From: DATBVX01 sp963810775
GTDB lineage: Bacteria > Pseudomonadota > Gammaproteobacteria > Steroidobacterales > Steroidobacteraceae
Assembly (NCBI GenBank): GCA_963810775.1
Contig: CAWEOT010000025.1
Coordinates: 248,001-312,000 of the forward strand
DNA: 64,000 nucleotides
Direction of reading: 5' to 3'
Position numbers and translations under genes: made by a program. The notes below the pieces were generated by a model. The model saw only the letters and a program-made list of their open reading frames with translations, did no database searches and had not been told where the DNA came from. This document shows, one piece after another, positions 60,399 to 64,000 of this stretch (position 1 is the first letter of the stretch; the number at the start of each line of letters is the position of its first letter).

Positions 60399-60722
60399 AC
60401 CCCTTGCGACTTCTTTTCGTTCAAGTGGAGCTTACGAGAAAGTGCCCCCTCATATTCGGGACACCTATACACAACGCGGCAGTTATGCACAGTTAGACTA
60501 TGGCCCCCAAACGCATCAAATCGACACAACGCAGGAGCCAGCCTGCTTGGACTACTTGAAAACAGAATTCTGGAGGAGGCTCAAATGGCCTCGGAGAGAC
60601 AGCAGGACCTGCTGTGCTCCTACGCCTTGCCTGTAATCGGAGGAGAAACTTACGAAGTTTGAGCAGTAAGAGCGCTAGCTAGACTACGAGCCTAGCTGGT
60701 GCCAGCGTAGCTCGACACTCTA
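60399..60722. other. gap between DUF6502 copy 2 and the repeat protein
   Basis: About 320 bases with no long gene. On the plus strand it contains one short ORF with an outstanding ribosome binding site (60585-60662). The left part is A+T-richer and must carry the promoter of the DUF6502 copy 2/copy 1 unit, but I could not settle on -35/-10 boxes. The tail includes the true stop (60720-60722) of the repeat protein if its frame is intact. Confidence 0.4.
60585..60662 (+). CDS. candidate 25-residue small protein
   Basis: The ORF reads MASERQQDLLCSYALPVIGG followed by ETYEV and TGA. GGAGGAGG ends five bases before the ATG, an exceptionally strong ribosome binding site for this window. It lies on the strand opposite to the DUF6502 and repeat-protein genes, in their only sizeable gap. 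No family is recognised, and with 25 codons chance cannot be excluded. Confidence 0.35.
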   Translation: MASERQQDLLCSYALPVIGGETYEV

Positions 60723-61129
60723 AAGAGCATCGCTCCCGCCAATGCCTTTCAGGTCGGAACCACCAATACCCTTCAGGTCGGAACCGCCAATACCCTTCAG
60801 GTCGGAACCGCCAATGCCTTCAGGTCGGAACCGCCAATACCCTTCAGGTCGGAACCGCCAATACCCTTCAGGTCGGAACCGCCAATACCCTTCAGGTCGG
60901 AACCGCCAATGCCTTTCAGGTCGGAACCGCCAATGCCTTTCAGGTCGGAACCACCAATACCCTTCAGGTCGGAACCGCCAATACCCTTCAGGTCGGAACC
61001 GCCAATACCCTTCACGTCGGAACCGCCAATGCCTTTCAGGTCGGAACCGCCAATGCCTTTCACGTCGGAACCGCCAATGCCTTTCAGGTCGGAACCGCCG
61101 ATTCCCCAGACGTCCGATCCTCCAATTCC
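60723..61129 (-). repeat. 17 tandem 24-bp coding repeats (GIGGSD-x-x)
   Basis: These 407 bases equal 17 x 24 minus one. Each unit reads GG(T/C)ATTGG(C/T)GGTTCCGAC followed by CTG or GTC and an AAA/AAG codon, encoding GIGGSDLK or GIGGSDVK. Units are nearly identical, except the first (different codons, VW ending) and last (GIGGSDAL). The fifth unit from the protein's end, near 60816-60838, has 23 bases because a T is missing (TTT to TT at 60819-60820). Homogeneity suggests recent expansion. Confidence 0.93.
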
Positions 61130-61714
61130 CGACACCGCCACTAAGGCGCCCTGAGGTAATGGCTGAATGCCAAGCGCCGCAAACTGTGAACCAACCGTGA
61201 CTGACGCTGGATCCAAGCTGTGAAGAGCCCCGGTGTAGTCAATAAGTAGTCGCCCGATCATGAGTTGACCGACCGCAGTTTTGACCGACGTCACAAGGCC
61301 GCGAACCATGACGTTCTGGGCACCAGCAACGTAATATTTCGAGATCAGGGAAACTGAGGTAGCTTGAATTTCACCGGGCCCGGCGATTTGTCCCCGGACT
61401 TCAATCAAAGAACCCGGACGAATGCCTAGAAGCGCTCGCTTCGTTGCCTTTGAATTCTCTAGACGAACTACTTGGCCCAGCGCTTGTAGTGAGAGGCTGG
61501 CGTAGTCAACGGAGTCCACCGAACCAACGAGCATCAAATCCGACTGCAATACTGCGTTGAGATCCGTGCTACTAGCAGAGGCAAGATCGGAGCCACCTAT
61601 TCCTGCCCAGCCGCTAGCCAGAGGTAGCATCGATGAGAGCGCCACGACGGCCGTAGCCACGATGTGCCGTGATGTCCTATGCCTCGATATCGTTTTCACC
61701 CGCTTCCCCTTCAT
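60797..61714 (-). CDS. exported DUF5666-like protein with C-terminal GIGGSD repeats
   Basis: As written, this is 305 residues. A signal peptide (~1-36) is followed at once by one GIGGSD motif (residues 38-43). A DUF5666-like beta region of about 150 residues comes next (LVGSVDSVDYASLSLQALGQ; RPGSLIEVRGQIAGPGEI; VRGLVTSVKTAVGQL). Thirteen GIGGSD octapeptides follow, then a shifted end ALAVPT. Restoring one base near 60819 would continue the repeats to 17 and stop at 60720 after GIGGSDAL (331 residues). The start overlaps DUF6502 copy 3 by 38 bases, implying coupling. DUF5666 proteins often carry GIGGTG motifs; function unknown. Confidence 0.75.
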   Translation of the reverse strand: MKGKRVKTISRHRTSRHIVATAVVALSSMLPLASGWAGIGGSDLASASSTDLNAVLQSDLMLVGSVDSVDYASLSLQALGQVVRLENSKATKRALLGIRPGSLIEVRGQIAGPGEIQATSVSLISKYYVAGAQNVMVRGLVTSVKTAVGQLMIGRLLIDYTGALHSLDPASVTVGSQFAALGIQPLPQGALVAVSGIGGSDVWGIGGSDLKGIGGSDVKGIGGSDLKGIGGSDVKGIGGSDLKGIGGSDLKGIGGSDLKGIGGSDLKGIGGSDLKGIGGSDLKGIGGSDLKGIGGSDLKALAVPT

Positions 61715-62563
61715 CGATCATTCTTTCTAATAATCTCTCGGCTTCTTCGCTTCTGATGTAGTGATAAATCCCAACACCCGTGTGAACCGCAGCCTCGCCC
61801 TTCTTAGGCTTCTGTCGCGCCGCCAACCAATCGTCCAATTCCACGAGCAGTTGATGGCCGCGTTCGCGAAGGAAGTTATCAAATCGGTCTACATCATCCG
61901 GACTGAGGCCCTCGTTCGCGAAAACTATCCTTTCAAACCTTCCTCTCCCCGGCGCTGACTTACGCATGTTGAAATCGAGCGTGTCGATGAAGCAGCGAGT
62001 TTGAGACCCAAAATGTCGAACGCTCTCCGTGTCTAGTTTTTCTGGGATATACGAACGGCTAAGAACTCTTATTAGCCCCGACTCGTTTTCGATTCTGCAG
62101 GCACCGACTCGAATCAACTCGTCAAGCATTGCCCTCGCGGGCATGTCGCCACTGTATCGGCGGACTAACTCTGTAAAGCTGTGTTTGCGAGGGTCGTCAA
62201 ACTTGAGATCAAGCGGAACACCGTACGGCCCAGTGAATTCCGTGTCGGTGTACCACCCCTGCAGCACTCGACCGACGCGACTTAATATGCTCTTCTGGCA
62301 CCTGCTTTGTTGCTGCCTCCCTGTTTCGCGAGCCTTGCCACTTCCTTCCGTGACAGGCCCGTCATGATTGCTATGCGCGACAGCGAGATTTTTCTTTTAG
62401 GTAAAGTGAAATCCCGTCCCGCCACTTTCACGAACACCTCGCGCGTAACCTCTGCGAACTCCAAATAAGAGATCCCATTTCGCAGCAGAATCCGCACCAG
62501 CGGCGTCAATAAATGGCGGTAAGCCGCTAATAACGCTTGTTTTACATTGTACGGAGCCGACAT
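61677..62563 (-). pseudogene. DUF6502 family protein, copy 3, interrupted by a one-base frameshift
   Basis: From ATG 62563 the first frame gives the N-terminal block LLTPLVRILLRNGISYLEFAE and the helix-turn-helix-like KISLSRIAIMTGLSRKEV, then stops at 62282. The family continues in the next frame: VGRVLQGWYTDTEFTGPYG, SFTELVRRYSGDMPARAMLD, a long acidic C-terminal half and a stop at 61677. One extra base at about 62289-62296 would rejoin them (295 residues). It is the best family match of the three copies. It lies directly upstream of the repeat protein on the same strand. Confidence 0.82.
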
Positions 62564-63258
62564 GACTTAATCCACACGGAGTGTGAGCGGTATCACATTG
62601 GATAGTACGGTAATTGAGACCTACGTCCCAAAAATCCTGCGACTCGGGGTTGACATTCCGTTAATAACATGTCAACGCCTCGCAGCGCCTGAGTTCAACA
62701 CGACTTGAACGATCAATCCGGCATGTTTTTTTGAGTTTTTCTTCAATGAGTTGCAGCACGGCGACCAAGCGCTAGATTCCCTGGCTGCGCGAGTCGAAAT
62801 GCGCGTACCGGGCGGCTGCGTGGGCCTTGCGCCTGGTCAGTTTCGCGATTTTCTGCGACGCGAACGCATCAGGTTTTCAGGTTAGTCCCTACATCCACGA
62901 CGGGACGGACCGGAGCGGAAGTATGGCGGCGTGTCTTGCGCGAACGTCCGTGTTTCACCGCATAGATCGCACGTGTGGATGCGAGGCCCTGATCAAGCGC
63001 AAGTCACCACGGACAAACCGGCTCGCTCACACGCGAGCTCGACTGCCGAGCGATGCATCACTTACAACAGGCTACATTCGAAGTCGCGCGATCTTTGGAG
63101 GGATACACGATGCGCCGCGATATTCGAAATGGCGGATCAGCGCTTTGTGTAGTTTTTCCACTCTGGCCTCGGAGCCGGGCGTGCGCGATACTCGATCGCG
63201 ATCGCGCAATTGATTGCGCTATTCCCCTTGCGAGCAGCTCAGCCGGAGGCGCTGACAC
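62564..63258. other. 695-base intergenic region
   Basis: No convincing gene. It separates the divergent DUF6502 copy 3 and DUF883 genes. The left third is A+T-rich and contains the inverted repeat described at 62649-62674. A 66-codon plus-strand ORF from 63110 has GGAGGG upstream but overlaps the DUF883 start, is Cys/Arg-rich and matches nothing known to me. Confidence 0.5.
62649..62674. promoter_or_regulatory. inverted repeat TTGACAT-N12-ATGTCAA
   Basis: A perfect 7-base inverted repeat with a 12-base centre that itself contains the palindrome GTTAATAAC. It lies 86 bases upstream of DUF6502 copy 3. Each arm also reads as a -35 box (TTGACA) on one strand. It is a candidate operator for that gene's control. 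Confidence 0.45.
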
Positions 63259-63561
63259 ATGGCCCATGCAACTACTGATTCACTCTTTGATGATCTTAAA
63301 ACTGTCGTAAAGGACGCGGAGGACCTCCTTAAGGCGACCGCCGGCATTGCCGGGGAGAAGGTCGCAGCGGCTCGCGAACGTGCGGAGGCTTCTGTTCGCG
63401 GCGCGCGCGAGAGGCTTTCGTCCGCTCAGGAGGATGTAATCGAACGCACCCGCGAAGCGGCTGAGAACGCTGATGAGTACGTGCACAGAAACCCGTGGCA
63501 AGCAGTTGGCATTGCCGCTCTTGTAGGCCTGATACTCGGGTTGATCGCCAGTCGCCGATAA
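63259..63561 (+). CDS. DUF883 (ElaB/YqjD-like) ribosome-associated membrane protein
   Basis: This 100-residue protein has a long amphipathic helix (DDLKTVVKDAEDLLKATAG ... RERLSSAQEDVIERTREAAE). It then has the conserved DEYVHRNPWQAVGIAALVG and one C-terminal membrane helix ending ASRR. E. coli YqjD and ElaB anchor stationary-phase ribosomes to the inner membrane through this helix. GGAGG precedes the ATG. It is the first of a yqjD-yqjE-like operon. Confidence 0.9.
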   Translation: MAHATTDSLFDDLKTVVKDAEDLLKATAGIAGEKVAAARERAEASVRGARERLSSAQEDVIERTREAAENADEYVHRNPWQAVGIAALVGLILGLIASRR

Positions 63562-63572
63562 GAAAGCTCGCG

Positions 63573-63977
63573 ATGTCAGAAGAAGAGACTTCGACGTCGA
63601 GCGCGCCTGCAACCGGGCTGTTCCACTCTTTGAGCAAGTTGCTTGCGACGTTGTTCGCAGTGGCGCAAACGCGGCTCGAGCTCCTGACAACGGAGGTACA
63701 AGAAGAGATTCAACGCGCCACGGCGCTGTTGATCTGGGGCTCGATTGCATTGCTCTCCGCGGGCATAGGAATCTTTTTCGTAGGTATTACGATCATCCTG
63801 GCGTTCTGGGACACACACCGGCTGCCGGCCGCCTTGGCCGTGACGGGCGTGGTCCTGGGCATTTGCGTAGTTTCGATCGTGATCCTGTCGATCAAGATCC
63901 GAGGTCGAGTTCGTTTACTGCACGCCACGCGTAGTGAGCTCGCGAAGGATCGCGAACAGTTATCGGCACGGTTATGA
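63573..63977 (+). CDS. phage-holin-superfamily membrane protein (YqjE-like)
   Basis: This 134-residue protein has two transmembrane helices (~48-72 and ~80-103) after an amphipathic region LFHSLSKLLATLFAVAQTRLELLTTEV, typical of YqjE. The family name 'holin' is structural; in this chromosomal setting it is not a lysis gene. ATG 63573 gives the family length. Its TGA overlaps the next ATG (ATGA), continuing the operon. Confidence 0.85.
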   Translation: MSEEETSTSSAPATGLFHSLSKLLATLFAVAQTRLELLTTEVQEEIQRATALLIWGSIALLSAGIGIFFVGITIILAFWDTHRLPAALAVTGVVLGICVVSIVILSIKIRGRVRLLHATRSELAKDREQLSARL

Positions 63978-64000
63978 GCAATCACGCTTCCGCGGTCAGC
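63974..64000 (+). CDS. start of the third gene of the yqjD-yqjE operon
   Basis: Only nine codons (MSNHASAVS) fall inside the window. The ATG overlaps the upstream stop as ATGA. By analogy with E. coli the next gene could be yqjK-like, but the visible part cannot confirm that. Confidence 0.4.

Noticed and set aside
60723..61129. CRISPR array
   Set aside because: Units abut with no unique spacers and encode a continuous octapeptide within an exported protein.
60723..61129. RTX calcium-binding repeats
   Set aside because: The unit is eight residues (GIGGSDLK), not the nine-residue GGxGxDxUx pattern, and no RTX secretion genes are near.
60742..61200. Plus-strand open frame rich in Phe-Arg-Ser-Glu-Pro-Pro repeats
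   Set aside because: It is the antisense reading of the 24-bp array. A repeat length divisible by three leaves several frames open, and no ribosome binding site or signal supports it.
62827..63213. 128-codon plus-strand frame in the 62.6-63.3 kb gap
   Set aside because: Arg/Ser/Cys-rich composition typical of chance frames, no ribosome binding site.
63110..63310. 66-codon ORF with GGAGGG upstream
   Set aside because: It overlaps the DUF883 start in another frame and has a Cys/Arg-rich composition with no recognisable family; kept only as a remark on the gap.
63573..63977. Prophage lysis (holin) gene
   Set aside because: The neighbouring DUF883 gene and operon order match chromosomal yqjD-yqjE; no phage genes are near.

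Overview
The window is about 64 kb of GC-rich DNA (one sampled 60-base line at 56.6 kb counts about 65% GC) from a gammaproteobacterium. OxyR-AhpC-AhpD, LolD/TesA, CstA-YbdD, a TonB-dependent receptor with its own ECF sigma factor, and the YqjD/YqjE-like pair all fit an aerobic member of the Xanthomonadales/Nevskiales/Steroidobacteraceae side of the class. This placement is an inference from gene content. No rRNA, tRNA, CRISPR array, insertion sequence or prophage was recognised.

Layout. 0-1.7 kb: a hotdog-like fragment, a DUF2007 protein and an Xre/RES toxin-antitoxin pair. 1.7-8.5 kb: a complete tryptophan operon, trpL-E-G-D-C-F-B-A on the minus strand, with an apparently leaderless leader peptide (three consecutive Trp codons) and a textbook attenuator. 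8.5-13 kb: a LAB_N membrane protein, then an ECF sigma / FecR / TonB-dependent receptor signalling set. 13-15.2 kb: aldo/keto reductase, PaiB-like and DUF4870 genes. 15.3-23 kb: sulfur assimilation (ferredoxin-NADP reductase, cysteine synthase, cysG, APS reductase, cysB, DUF934, cysI). cysB and cysI are each broken by one extra base. 23-32 kb: mixed genes (polyamine-type binding lipoprotein, ABC exporter, DUF6496, glycine-zipper protein, HerA-like ATPase, DUF2780, a LysR regulator with a histone-like tail). 32-42.8 kb: GST, TlpA-like lipoprotein, GNAT, YajQ, cstA-ybdD, NDH-2, NUDIX, and the peroxide block ahpD-ahpC / oxyR with a candidate OxyR site. 43-48.4 kb: an LCAT-like lipase and a tightly overlapped trehalose operon (otsB, GH15, otsA). 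48.7-58.8 kb: TonB, envelope proteins, a LolD/FtsX-type ABC system back to back with a TesA-like esterase, and an acyl-CoA synthetase (frameshifted).

58.8-62.6 kb is the most unusual part. Sampled lines there drop to roughly 48-52% GC. It has three DUF6502 paralogues on one strand (one lacking the helix-turn-helix, one frameshifted) around an exported DUF5666-like protein whose C-terminus is 17 copies of an 8-residue GIGGSD repeat. A 25-codon ORF with a very strong ribosome binding site lies on the opposite strand. I regard this as the best candidate for an undescribed system.

Seven genes appear to be interrupted by single-base indels, mostly in or next to short homopolymers. Either the underlying assembly has residual indel errors or several pathways are decaying. 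Statements about loss of function should wait until this is settled by read data.
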